Shown here: positions 9,301 through 16,550 of the stretch, in pieces
Position numbering within the stretch: position 1 is the stretch's first letter
Layout: every line of letters starts with the position of its first letter
Notes under the pieces: model-generated
Database searches by the model: none
Seen by the model: only the letters and a program-made list of their open reading frames with translations
Told to the model about the DNA's origin: nothing
Program-made: the position numbers and the translations under genes
From: Candidatus Woesearchaeota archaeon
GTDB taxonomy: Archaea; Nanobdellota; Nanobdellia; Woesearchaeales; GW2011-AR4
Assembly: GCA_018303655.1 (NCBI GenBank)
Contig: JAGVXT010000008.1
Span: 1-39,453 of the forward strand
Length of the DNA stretch: 39,453 nucleotides
Direction: 5' to 3'

Positions 9301-9493
9301 CTTTATTCCAAGAGACTTTTTAGGTTATGCAACTTGCAGAGGCTTAAGGTTGCTGAATTTAGTTGGAGATGCAGCGCAAAACGTCAAAAACATCATCGAT
9401 GAAGGCTTCACAATAAGAACAGATTACTGCGCAAGGCTGGAAGATGATGACAATAAAGATGTTAAGAAACTAACAACCACAACAAAAAAATGA
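6392..9493 (+). CDS. Secreted/membrane Ig-like surface protein, 1033 aa
   Basis: Large cell-surface protein of unknown partner. A Sec signal peptide (about residues 1-31) precedes several beta-sandwich Ig/cadherin-like segments separated by the recurring pattern D-x-x-x-P-x-[IV] (for example SIDAVGPSI, about 246), with Cys pairs such as CNDPNCLGKC. After about residue 710 a helical part begins with membrane segments near 749-771, 869-887, 930-946 and 955-972, and the Cys block CLPGIVYGLDKYRQIKC then ACEDQKAYATCKY (about 877-927). A related block occurs in the 2159-aa protein, whose N-terminus is also similar, so the two are diverged paralogs. Overlaps the next gene by 4 bases (ATGA). Structural or adhesive function is inferred. 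Confidence 0.85.
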   Translation: MKKEKYIQFIASFLIVLVLTIPFYITSVHASLNSIGVKGSDNINSYAKSIDFLTFNAQASIAGDASITTSQVQLGSGLQFNTCIASGNITDCTLRFPAAGNDSFELKSVPFTIRLFKDDNSLDDEKSGILTVDHLAPQVTLSTPQAIFTSQQNTIVNYAASDSACNDPNCLGKCSGLKSIELYTADKSFTQVVALTGNESTNCSQSSSVNISSSLFNNGLNSVFAKATDKLNQVSPETSVTFSIDAVGPSILQSSFAIVRKGISLSAFPSLGIDAEVVINISESNLNFSSVRANLLALKPNQNLRNVMGICALTPTPGIVNCRWPITLNPGTPGLKSVIINASDLQGNRESVTITKQLSLDNNGPVVQSFSTPNMLNGQLVASSSSTTVTADFTEATGVSFDEMFLRFGSSRVAAAGCSKQGTTWSCVWQNLNLGIIGTTQISIESDSTDVLLNPVLDATTADVILDAQVPVLRSINITNVGGTQQAFAGFFKIGDKIAVVANITEQNDVFATADFSPFISGASRVAASCERLQADEHVCTWLTPPISLESNNIIRFNFTDSAGNSLTVTRSLKTYGIEGAASPDFWSNTVFCSPSSIDRELGTLINQRSYCQIVLSPKSASQPVSTVFIGPASCSGSTSILQNVETSNTNPGSSTPIIKLTLKKDDFKLNNAELSCSFNIFTKVGSSSSITSNPEVETAKISLAFFNLPLGELSEEVQNKIDQAKKDAEGIWDLIGTLNKIVFYAKRICQLINTIYIVVSTLYILYTIIKGTEITCSATGILETIGLCHAIYTTATTYGLGTEATAAAADTSKKGLNYFCDYATCKQTFLWGPVVQDFINNNEIVGLGFGAQKYLNKPLSSYMKPQDNLIVATLFFCLPGIVYGLDKYRQIKCLYADCLQNAVGREGLPVTACEDQKAYATCKYVTGEIFALIPYTAVFDHFMGLIKNSLSNPFAALGIAASVLCSGFIFIPRDFLGYATCRGLRLLNLVGDAAQNVKNIIDEGFTIRTDYCARLEDDDNKDVKKLTTTTKK

Positions 9494-9903
9494 ACAATTT
9501 AATTACGAAGGGCAAAAACCTTTGCAAAAACAAATCAGGTGAAAAACTCGGATTTGGACTGATTGTTGTAGTTTTTTCAATAGTTATTTCACTTTTTGCT
9601 TTTGTAAGCGAAAACAACGAAACAACAGGATTTGCTGTGCTGGAAGGCAATGAAAATAATGCAGTTCAATATAATATGGAGATTATACCGTCAAATCTGA
9701 TTGAATTTAATAAAATCAAGTCATTGTCAACACTGGCTCCGGGCAATTATTTTATAGATGATGATGGAATTGTATACTGGATTGATGACGAGTCAAGGCC
9801 TGCAATTGCCATAGTTAAGTCTCATGATGAAACCTATGAAAACAAACTGATTTACATTGATGATGAAGGAAGAATTGGCTATGTTTTGGAAAGCATAGGG
9901 TAA
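9490..9903 (+). CDS. Small membrane-anchored protein with an unnamed beta domain, 137 aa
   Basis: Unrecognised. A basic N-terminus and one transmembrane helix (about 20-41) precede a domain at about 70-135 with the pattern L-x3-G-x-Y-x4-G-x-V/F-x-[YW] ... L-x-x-[IV]-D-[ED]-x-G-x-[IV]. The N-terminal domain of the next protein (LNEGWYEVRNGFVFYLD ... LLVVDENGNVEFSY) follows the same pattern, so the two adjacent genes share a domain. It overlaps the preceding stop by 4 bases and ends two bases before the next ATG: one operon. Probably an accessory of the surface structure (inference). Confidence 0.75.
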   Translation: MNNLITKGKNLCKNKSGEKLGFGLIVVVFSIVISLFAFVSENNETTGFAVLEGNENNAVQYNMEIIPSNLIEFNKIKSLSTLAPGNYFIDDDGIVYWIDDESRPAIAIVKSHDETYENKLIYIDDEGRIGYVLESIG

Positions 9904-9905
9904 AA

Positions 9906-12629
9906 ATGAAAAATTTGTTCAACAACAAAACTGCAAAAGGACTTGTTAGCTTTGTCACAATAATTGTATTATTGTCTTCAATACTAGCAACAATCTTTTT
10001 CTATGAAAACAGCATAACGGCCAATGTCATAAGGGAAGATTCAGCAAATTGGGAATCATCATCAACTGCAATAACAGAAGTTGATGATATCAATGGATTA
10101 AATCAATTAAATGAAGGCTGGTATGAAGTAAGGAACGGATTTGTGTTCTATCTAGACACTTTCAATTCCTATGTTCCGCTTTACATCAGGATTGCAAATA
10201 TAGAGTATAATGACGGATTGCTGGTTGTTGACGAGAATGGAAATGTCGAGTTTAGCTACAGGATTAATGGAATAAATGAAAATGTGGTTACTGATGAGGA
10301 AGACTCAACACAAAATTTGATTACCGGACAAGTGACTGAACCAATAATTGATGAACCAATAATTGGTGGAGGGATTGGTAGAGGGGAACAATTAGTTGTA
10401 AACCCAGACGGAACAGCAACTGGGTTAAGTACAAAAAGTACTTACGTTAAAGTAGGCAACGAATGGAAAGTTAAAGCATCAGAGGCTATAAATGTTCCAC
10501 AACAGGGTCAAATTTTATCGTACGAAAGCCCAGCATTAAAACAAGCATTTTGGAGTTTAGGGTATGGATATTATGATGATGCTTCTAAATCTATTATTAT
10601 TGACAAAACAGATGTAGTTAGCTTTCAACAAAAATATGGTTTAACACAAGATGGACTTGTTGGACCATTAACTGGCAGTAAAATAAACGACGCACTAGAG
10701 CTAGAAAGGAAACAGCAAAGCCCGGCAACAGTTTCAGCTCCTTCTGCACCCGCTGCCCCTACTCCAGCAATAACATCTTCAACACCAGCCCCAGCGCCCG
10801 AGTCTGCACCTCCAAAGCCACCAACATTATATCAAAATGATGAAAGACTATTCTACATGTTTCCTGGTGATACTGTTACATTTGTGCTGGATGAAAAAGA
10901 ATATAAAGCTACTCTTCAAAAGGATGGATCTTTTAAAGATCAGGATGGTGATTTATATGGAAAAGAGGAAATTCTATCTTGGCTTGATGCGGGCTTTGCA
11001 AAAGATTATATATCAGTAATAGGTCAAGCTCCAGCCCCGGTTCCAACTGCACCCTCGCCAACTTCATCAGTGTTACCAAGCCCTGGTGTAGGTCAGACAA
11101 TACAATTGAATATAATTGATTTAACCAAGAAAAAACCTGAAGAGATTGGCAAACCAGGCGCACAAGGCTTGCCCTCCACAGCAGAAGGTCCTCAAAAAGT
11201 TGAGCAACATGCTGTGAAAATTAGCGATACAGATTACCAAATTGTAACTGTCTACAAAGATGGAGATAAGCAGAGTGTTGCTATAAATAAAGCCACACCA
11301 GAAATTAAGGATGGTAAAATTACAGGCTTCCAAATAGGTGAGGTGGTTTCTACTCAAACAATTAACCCGGCTCTTGTTCAAGACGCAGATATTAAGCAAT
11401 GGACAGGCAAGCTTGATAATATTCCCATAGCTAATGGAGTAAGAGATGCTTCTAAATGCACATTTAATTTACCTACCTGTACTTACACAGACTCCTTCAA
11501 AGACCAGTCCAAATCAACAACTACAATAACGCCAACAGAAAAAACAACAGAAAAATTCAAGACAGCATACTACCTCAATGAAAAAGAACTGTCAAATGAG
11601 GAATACTCTAAGCTAAAGACAGAGGAAAAAAATAAGGTTATCATTGTACAAAACTCTCCTACTTTAAAATTAGTGGAAGTAACAAAGGACGAAAAAATTT
11701 ATTCTACAAGGTACGAATACAATACAATATTTGTTGATAACAAACCAATAAGAGTTTATGAAGCAACTACAATAGACATACAAAATGGAAAAATGATAAT
11801 GTTTGCTTATGGCGACCCGCAAAAAGGGGAAGTTGTATTTGAAAATCCAAATGGCATCAATGTTTTGGATGTTTTATCTCTTCAAAAATTAATCACGAGC
11901 AGTTCTACTGCAGATGAAAAGTCCCGTGCTGAAGCAGCCACTCGCCTACAGCAAGCTATATCCCGCCAATTTTTCTCTGATGTACAGCGTGTTCTTACAG
12001 AATTCCAAGGGCTTAGCTATCTTCCAACTTTATTTATGGACCAAGATTCGTTGCTTGCATGGCGTGATAATGTTGACAGGGTTTTTGCGACTTTGTACCT
12101 TGGAACAGAGTACTGGAGCAGCTCAATATGCGGCACTTACCTTGACGGCGAAAGCGAGGGAATTGCTTATGCTGAAACACCTCAAGGCTTATTACAAGTT
12201 GGAGCGCATATTGAAGCAACAAGGTCAGAGCCGTTGATAACTCCAACTGGAGTTGAATTCCTGTACAAGATAACCTTTAATGTGAGGAACGGCGATTATG
12301 AAAATGACCGAAGGGCGCCTGAGCAGATGAATGTCAATGTCTTTTTAAGAGGAGAAAGGACTGCAACTGTCTTCAAGCAGGACCAAACAGTAAAGCGAGG
12401 CTCTTCATTTGGAAAGATTGGAAGAAATGCAATAGTAAAATACAGCACAACATTATACACTGAAGTATGCCTGACATTTGACCAGATTCCATTAAGGTGG
12501 AAGCTTGACAATGGGGAGCTGTGCAACACAATAGTCACTGCAGGAGGCGCAGCAACACCGGTTGCATCGTCAGGAGCATCAGCGCCTTCAGCAGGCTCCT
12601 CCGGAACTGGCGAATTTAATGATTTTTAA
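9906..12629 (+). CDS. Membrane-anchored protein with a peptidoglycan-binding-like domain, 907 aa
   Basis: Domain order: N-terminal transmembrane helix (about 13-33); the unnamed beta domain shared with the preceding protein (about 57-120); a PG_binding_1-like domain (about 200-265) with the diagnostic VVSFQQKYGLTQDGLVGPLT; Pro/Ala/Ser/Thr-rich linkers (about 270-305 and 370-395) flanking a small domain; a long region of unknown fold; and a Ser/Ala/Gly tail. DPANN archaea are not known to make murein, so the PG-binding-like domain must bind something else, a host or bacterial envelope, or another polymer. Some codon choices in the middle look different from the flanks, possibly an acquired segment. 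Last gene before vapBC. Confidence 0.8.
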   Translation: MKNLFNNKTAKGLVSFVTIIVLLSSILATIFFYENSITANVIREDSANWESSSTAITEVDDINGLNQLNEGWYEVRNGFVFYLDTFNSYVPLYIRIANIEYNDGLLVVDENGNVEFSYRINGINENVVTDEEDSTQNLITGQVTEPIIDEPIIGGGIGRGEQLVVNPDGTATGLSTKSTYVKVGNEWKVKASEAINVPQQGQILSYESPALKQAFWSLGYGYYDDASKSIIIDKTDVVSFQQKYGLTQDGLVGPLTGSKINDALELERKQQSPATVSAPSAPAAPTPAITSSTPAPAPESAPPKPPTLYQNDERLFYMFPGDTVTFVLDEKEYKATLQKDGSFKDQDGDLYGKEEILSWLDAGFAKDYISVIGQAPAPVPTAPSPTSSVLPSPGVGQTIQLNIIDLTKKKPEEIGKPGAQGLPSTAEGPQKVEQHAVKISDTDYQIVTVYKDGDKQSVAINKATPEIKDGKITGFQIGEVVSTQTINPALVQDADIKQWTGKLDNIPIANGVRDASKCTFNLPTCTYTDSFKDQSKSTTTITPTEKTTEKFKTAYYLNEKELSNEEYSKLKTEEKNKVIIVQNSPTLKLVEVTKDEKIYSTRYEYNTIFVDNKPIRVYEATTIDIQNGKMIMFAYGDPQKGEVVFENPNGINVLDVLSLQKLITSSSTADEKSRAEAATRLQQAISRQFFSDVQRVLTEFQGLSYLPTLFMDQDSLLAWRDNVDRVFATLYLGTEYWSSSICGTYLDGESEGIAYAETPQGLLQVGAHIEATRSEPLITPTGVEFLYKITFNVRNGDYENDRRAPEQMNVNVFLRGERTATVFKQDQTVKRGSSFGKIGRNAIVKYSTTLYTEVCLTFDQIPLRWKLDNGELCNTIVTAGGAATPVASSGASAPSAGSSGTGEFNDF

Positions 12630-12636
12630 AGCATAA

Positions 12637-12663
12637 CTTTATATATATGTATATTCATATACA
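12637..12663 (+). promoter_or_regulatory. vapBC promoter and operator palindrome
   Basis: TATA box CTTTATATATA (12637-12647) adjoins TGTATAT-TC-ATATACA (12648-12663), 7-bp perfect arms, ending 6 bases before the antitoxin ATG. TATA spacing predicts a nearly leaderless mRNA. VapB proteins typically autorepress through such palindromes. Confidence 0.6.
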
Positions 12664-12669
12664 GACAAT

Positions 12670-12900
12670 ATGGCAAAAACAATAATGATTTCAAATGAAG
12701 TATACGGGGAGCTGAAACATTCAAAAAAAGATAGGAGTTTCAGCGAGACTATTAAGGATTTGATGGACAAGTCAAAGCCAAAGACTGGTGCTGCTTTAAT
12801 GGAATGTGTAGGTTTGCTGCCCAAGGAAGATAAAGAATACGAAAAAATAATGAAGGAATTAAAGCCCTTGTATAAGAAATGGACACAAAGGTATGCCTAG
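12670..12900 (+). CDS. vapB: VapB-type antitoxin, 76 aa
   Basis: Antitoxin of a type II pair. The N-terminal AKTIMISNEVYGELKHSKKD followed by RSFSETIKDLMDKS is the strand-helix-helix arrangement of the archaeal VapB/UPF0330 (DUF217) group, which bind DNA and neutralise a PIN-domain RNase through the C-terminal half. The gene overlaps the toxin start by 22 bases in another frame, normal for vapBC. It has its own TATA box and palindrome. Located inside the surface-protein locus, between the 907-aa protein and the six-helix membrane protein. Confidence 0.85.
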   Translation: MAKTIMISNEVYGELKHSKKDRSFSETIKDLMDKSKPKTGAALMECVGLLPKEDKEYEKIMKELKPLYKKWTQRYA

Positions 12901-13259
12901 ACACAGATGTTTCTATAGAAATATTAAAGAACACTACTAAAGCGTCTAAATTGTTAGACTTAACAAAAGACAGCGAGGTTTATATTACAACTATCAGCAT
13001 TTTTGAATTATTATTAAGAGAAACTAATCTTGATGCAATAGAAAAATTGCTGTTAAGAACCGCTATTTTAGATTTTTCAGAATTAAGTGCTAGAAAAGCA
13101 GCAGAAATATTTAAGGACTTGAAAATAAAAGGCCAAATGATTCCATTAAGGGATTTGCTCATAGCTTCAACTGCAATCGCGAATAATTGTGCGTTAGCAA
13201 CTTTAAATATTAAAGATTTTAGAAATGTAAAAAATTTGGCATTATTGGATTTTCAATAA
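12879..13259 (+). CDS. vapC: VapC-type PIN-domain toxin, 126 aa
   Basis: Probable magnesium-dependent endoribonuclease. PIN motifs are visible: the first acidic residue in CLDTDVSIEIL (Asp8/Asp10), a Glu in ISIFELLLRE, and Asp residues in LRDLLIASTAIANN and TLNIKDF. The length is typical for VapC. The start overlaps the antitoxin gene; the stop is 3 bases before the next membrane-protein gene, so that gene may be read from the vapBC transcript. All catalytic positions appear present, so I consider it active. Confidence 0.88.
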   Translation: MDTKVCLDTDVSIEILKNTTKASKLLDLTKDSEVYITTISIFELLLRETNLDAIEKLLLRTAILDFSELSARKAAEIFKDLKIKGQMIPLRDLLIASTAIANNCALATLNIKDFRNVKNLALLDFQ

Positions 13260-13262
13260 AAA

Positions 13263-14027
13263 ATGAAAAAAGCAAAAAAGCTGGATTTTCTGGGATGGAA
13301 CAACAGCATTCTGATGTCCTCGCTTAAGCAAATCAATTTAAACATTGTTTTGATTGCAGTAATCGATGCATTGTTCTATCTGATATCAGGCTATCTTGTC
13401 ATATTCTGGCTGCAAAGGATACAGGCAAAAATGGCAGCCTTCAGCATTCCGGCAGACATAACATCTTTGGGAGTTGAAAGGGCGCAGCAGCTTGTAAAGG
13501 AAGTAAAATCATTTTATTTTTTGATAATAGCTTCATTAATATTGCTCTTAATTGTGATAATATTTCTCATGAGCATATTCAAGGGAATCATATGGGCAAA
13601 AACAACAGGCACAAAAATAACCCTTAAGCTTATTTCAAAATTTCTGGCGCTTAATTTAGTGTGGACAGGCTTTTGGTTTATTGTTGTCTTCCTGATTTCC
13701 TATATTATTGAGTCAGCTGCCGTGCCTATGGCAATGGTTATTGCCATTGCTTTGGGATTGTACTTTACAAACACACTCTATATCATTTTCATAAAAAAAC
13801 CCCAATTCAAGTCAATCATTCACGCGCTTAAGATAAATATTGCAAAAATTCATCTCTTTTTGCTTCCTTACATTTCAATTGGCTTCTTGTTTTACATTGT
13901 TTTAAAAGCAAGCAGCTTGATAAAATCAGCATACTCGCAAATCATTGCAGGAATAATAATCATATTCTTGATTGCATTCATCAGATACTATATTTCTAAC
14001 CTGGTTTATGGGATAGACAAGCTGTAA
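13263..14027 (+). CDS. Six-helix membrane protein (module 1), 254 aa
   Basis: Unrecognised polytopic protein. Hydrophobic segments at about 28-50, 82-108, 128-150, 152-173, 195-212 and 222-243, with a longer loop of about 30 residues between the first two. The layout matches the 278-aa protein that closes module 2 (23037-23873), although sequence identity looks low. The recurring place at the end of each surface module suggests a membrane partner or export helper (inference). Starts 3 bases after vapC. Confidence 0.75.
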   Translation: MKKAKKLDFLGWNNSILMSSLKQINLNIVLIAVIDALFYLISGYLVIFWLQRIQAKMAAFSIPADITSLGVERAQQLVKEVKSFYFLIIASLILLLIVIIFLMSIFKGIIWAKTTGTKITLKLISKFLALNLVWTGFWFIVVFLISYIIESAAVPMAMVIAIALGLYFTNTLYIIFIKKPQFKSIIHALKINIAKIHLFLLPYISIGFLFYIVLKASSLIKSAYSQIIAGIIIIFLIAFIRYYISNLVYGIDKL

Positions 14028-14053
14028 AGCAGAAAACATGCTCGCTTTGTTCG

Positions 14054-14087
14054 TAGCTTTCTATTTTGTAAACAAAATAGAAAAGCT
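14054..14087 (+). terminator. Strong hairpin followed by T run
   Basis: TTTCTATTTTG and CAAAATAGAAA are perfect 11-bp arms around TAAA, extended by AGC/GCT with one bulge and followed by TTTT. It lies just after the membrane-protein stop and before the AbrB-like gene. Likely the end of module 1. Confidence 0.55.
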
Positions 14088-14125
14088 TTTAAACTCCATA
14101 TATAATTTATATATAAATCTATGCT

Positions 14126-14152
14126 TTTCAATATTGAAATATATATAAAATA
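14126..14152 (+). promoter_or_regulatory. Palindrome and TATA region of the AbrB-like gene
   Basis: TTTCAATATTGAAA (14126-14139) is a perfect palindrome, immediately followed by an A/T-rich TATA region (ATATATATAAAATA). ATG 14178 is about 30 bases further on, giving a nearly leaderless gene. AAAATAGATAT is repeated twice just downstream. Candidate autoregulatory site. Confidence 0.45.
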
Positions 14153-14177
14153 GATATAAAATAGATATACTACATAT

Positions 14178-14333
14178 ATGAAATACACGAAAAAGCTGAT
14201 TAAAACCAGCGGCGGCATTGTGGTAAGGGTGCCTTCCGACATAGTAAAGGTTCTCAACCTGACAGACAAGGATTACGTTGAGATAGACCTGAACAAGATT
14301 GATGTTAAAATGCTGAATAAAAAGACAAAATGA
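14178..14333 (+). CDS. SpoVT/AbrB-type mini-regulator, 51 aa
   Basis: Small DNA-binding protein. The swapped-hairpin AbrB signature is clear: GGIVVRVPSDIVKVLNLTDKD followed by VEIDL, the usual [L/V]-x-[I/V]-P-x-x-[I/V]-x-x-x-L-x-[L/I] pattern. Length is minimal for the fold, and no toxin gene follows. It precedes the second prepilin-like gene by 151 bases, just as the ribbon-helix-helix gene precedes the first, so control of module 2 is inferred. Confidence 0.8.
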   Translation: MKYTKKLIKTSGGIVVRVPSDIVKVLNLTDKDYVEIDLNKIDVKMLNKKTK

Positions 14334-14382
14334 AAATGAAAGCAAAAAATTCCGTTGTTTTTAAAAAATAATTTTAGTTAAA

Positions 14383-14440
14383 TGCGTTGTGAAAGAAAAA
14401 AACAAAATCACAAAAACATCAATTTCACATAAAAATAAAC
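14383..14440 (+). promoter_or_regulatory. Leader shared with the first prepilin module (copy 2)
   Basis: Counterpart of 3882-3940: TGCGTT, GAAAGA, an A-rich stretch and the exact block CAATTTCACAT (14420-14430), here 54 bases before the prepilin-like ATG. No significant gene is seen in 14334-14484. Confidence 0.55.
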
Positions 14441-14484
14441 AGAACAATAACAATATTGAAAAATAAATCAAAAATATCAAGAAA

Positions 14485-16419
14485 ATGAATATCAAAAAAA
14501 GAGGTAAATTGAGTATATTACCTTCAAATTCAAAATCACAGGCAGCCATTTTCCTGGTAATCACCGCTATTGTGATACTCAGCGGAGTGCTTTACTTCTT
14601 TTACCAGAGGCAGGCTGTTGAGCAGGAAGTCGAGATTGTACAGCCGGAGCTTGCGCCGATAAAGCTGTATGTTGACAACTGCATAAAAAGCGTTGCGGAA
14701 AATGGATTGGAAACAATAGGGTTAAGCGGAGGCTACATCGATATTCCCCAGAATATTGACAGCAACCCTGAAGCTTACCTGACAACTTTTCCAGGAGCAG
14801 GCTTTAAATTGCCTTATTGGTGGCATGACGGATTAGAAGCAGTCCCGTCAGAAGCCTTCATAAGCCAGCAGCTTACAAACCATATACAAACAGAATTAAG
14901 CAGCTGCATCAGCAATTTTGAGCCGTTTTCAGGAAAATTTGAGGTAAATGAGCTAAAGAATCCAATTGTTGATGTGAAGTTTAACGAGAATGATGTTTCT
15001 GTTGCTTTGAAATACCAATTGGAAATCATTTCCAAGGAAGGGGATTTCAGGGCAGTGCTTGAAAACTTCAAATACACAATTCCAATCAGGTTCAAGAAAG
15101 TATACGAGCTTGCAAAATTAATAATGGAAAGGGAAAATAAGGATTATTTCCTTGAAAAGAGAACCATTGACCTTTATTCCATGGACACTGAAATTCCAAC
15201 AACAGATGTTGAGGCAACATGCAATGCAAAAACATGGCAGCTAAGCAGCATAATGGGCAAATTGAAAACTTTGCTGAGGGTTAACCTGCCTTACATCAGG
15301 ATAAAAGGAACAGACTACAATCCGAACTCTTATGTGCCGAATCCAAAGGGAAGAAGCATCTACTCCCAAACTTATTTCCAGCAGCATTACATATGGGACA
15401 TAGACAACGATGCTGATAAAAAATACAACAATATGAAGGTTGCTTTTTCATATGATAATTGGCCGCTTAACATCTACGCAAGGCCAAGCCAAAATGGAAT
15501 CCTGCGCTCAAACTCCCAAAAAGGAACTGGCATGATTTCATTCTTTTGCATGCACCTATGGCACTTCACATACGACATTAATTATCCGGTTCAGGTTTCT
15601 GTGTTCGACCAGGAAACAGATAAAAATAAGGCATACCAGTTCAATTTTGCTTTTGAAGTTGCCATAGACCACAACCAGCCAAGCAGAGTCAATAAAGGCA
15701 CGACTTTGTTTGATACTGAAGACGCAATTTCATCTGATGATTATTGCAATGATGTGCAAAATGAAATAACAATCTTCACTGTCAACAATGCAACAGGGGA
15801 AGACATAAGAGATGTTAATTTAACATTTGTCTGCGGCAGGTTTTATTGCGATATCGGGGCAACAAACTGGCTCAGCTTTGGAGCGGCATCCGGCTTGGCA
15901 AAAAGGCTGCCATACTGCGTCAATGGAATAATCAAAGGAAACAAGCAGGGATTTGAAGAAGCAAAATCATTTGTTCAGACAGATGTTGATGGAAGGTCAT
16001 ATGTTTTGGGCTTAAATCCAGTCAAGGAATTCAAAAACTACAGAGTTGTGAAGCATCTGCTTTCAAACCCAAGCATTGTCAATGATCTTGCTCCAAATGA
16101 AAAGGCTTCCATTACAATAAAAGGCAAGGACACAAGCTTCGATAGCTTTGCTGTCTATCCGAAAGAAGTCAGTTTCCCGCTTAGAATTCCAGACAACAAG
16201 GATGCAACATACGAGGTCAATATTTACCTTGCCGATAATGAAAATATTGTTGGAGGATATATCGGAGACTGGAAAATAAGCAAAGACGCATTAAGAAGCG
16301 CTGGAGAACTTGTGTTCCATGTTGTAGAACAGGGAGCTGCATCTGAAGATGAAAGGCTTTTGTTTGTATCAGGATTAAGCTCGTATTCAAAAAATGTCCC
16401 GGCTCCAGAATTGAAGTGA
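14485..16419 (+). CDS. Large prepilin-like surface protein (paralog C, 644 aa)
   Basis: Paralog of 195-2075 and 3973-6186. The leader ends SNSKS before Q-A-A-I-F and a hydrophobic helix (about 19-40), a class III signal peptide. Family features: VDNC and GLETIGLSGGYIDIP (about 68-92), LPYWW (about 110), a second Cys in SSCISNFEPF, and a beta domain with CDIGATN (about 455) parallel to CYIGATN in paralog B. Unlike paralog A it lacks a C-terminal hydrophobic region. The preceding shared leader and the following giant gene repeat the order of module 1. Probably exported and assembled or anchored at the surface; the assembly ATPase and platform protein are not in this window. Confidence 0.85.
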   Translation: MNIKKRGKLSILPSNSKSQAAIFLVITAIVILSGVLYFFYQRQAVEQEVEIVQPELAPIKLYVDNCIKSVAENGLETIGLSGGYIDIPQNIDSNPEAYLTTFPGAGFKLPYWWHDGLEAVPSEAFISQQLTNHIQTELSSCISNFEPFSGKFEVNELKNPIVDVKFNENDVSVALKYQLEIISKEGDFRAVLENFKYTIPIRFKKVYELAKLIMERENKDYFLEKRTIDLYSMDTEIPTTDVEATCNAKTWQLSSIMGKLKTLLRVNLPYIRIKGTDYNPNSYVPNPKGRSIYSQTYFQQHYIWDIDNDADKKYNNMKVAFSYDNWPLNIYARPSQNGILRSNSQKGTGMISFFCMHLWHFTYDINYPVQVSVFDQETDKNKAYQFNFAFEVAIDHNQPSRVNKGTTLFDTEDAISSDDYCNDVQNEITIFTVNNATGEDIRDVNLTFVCGRFYCDIGATNWLSFGAASGLAKRLPYCVNGIIKGNKQGFEEAKSFVQTDVDGRSYVLGLNPVKEFKNYRVVKHLLSNPSIVNDLAPNEKASITIKGKDTSFDSFAVYPKEVSFPLRIPDNKDATYEVNIYLADNENIVGGYIGDWKISKDALRSAGELVFHVVEQGAASEDERLLFVSGLSSYSKNVPAPELK

Positions 16420-16455
16420 TAAAATTCAATAACGATTGAACAATAACAAAAAACA

Positions 16456-16495
16456 CAGTCGAATGCGAGTGAACTCGTTTCACTCGCTCACAACT
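16456..16495. repeat. Palindromic element, intergenic copy
   Basis: Same ends as 5767-5807 (CAGTCGAATGCGAGTGA ... ACTCGCTCACAACT) around a different centre, with GCGAGTGAA/TTCACTCGC arms. Located 36 bases after the second prepilin-like gene, where module 1 has ordinary hairpins. The rest of 16420-16550 is A-rich and gene-free. Confidence 0.75.
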
Positions 16496-16550
16496 CACAC
16501 TAAAACTCAATAAAAAATAATTAAAAAATAAAACTTAACAAAAATAAAAA

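Noticed and set aside
12879-13259. Treating the ribbon-helix-helix and AbrB genes as antitoxins of further toxin pairs
   Set aside because: Neither is followed by a toxin-like gene; only vapB is.
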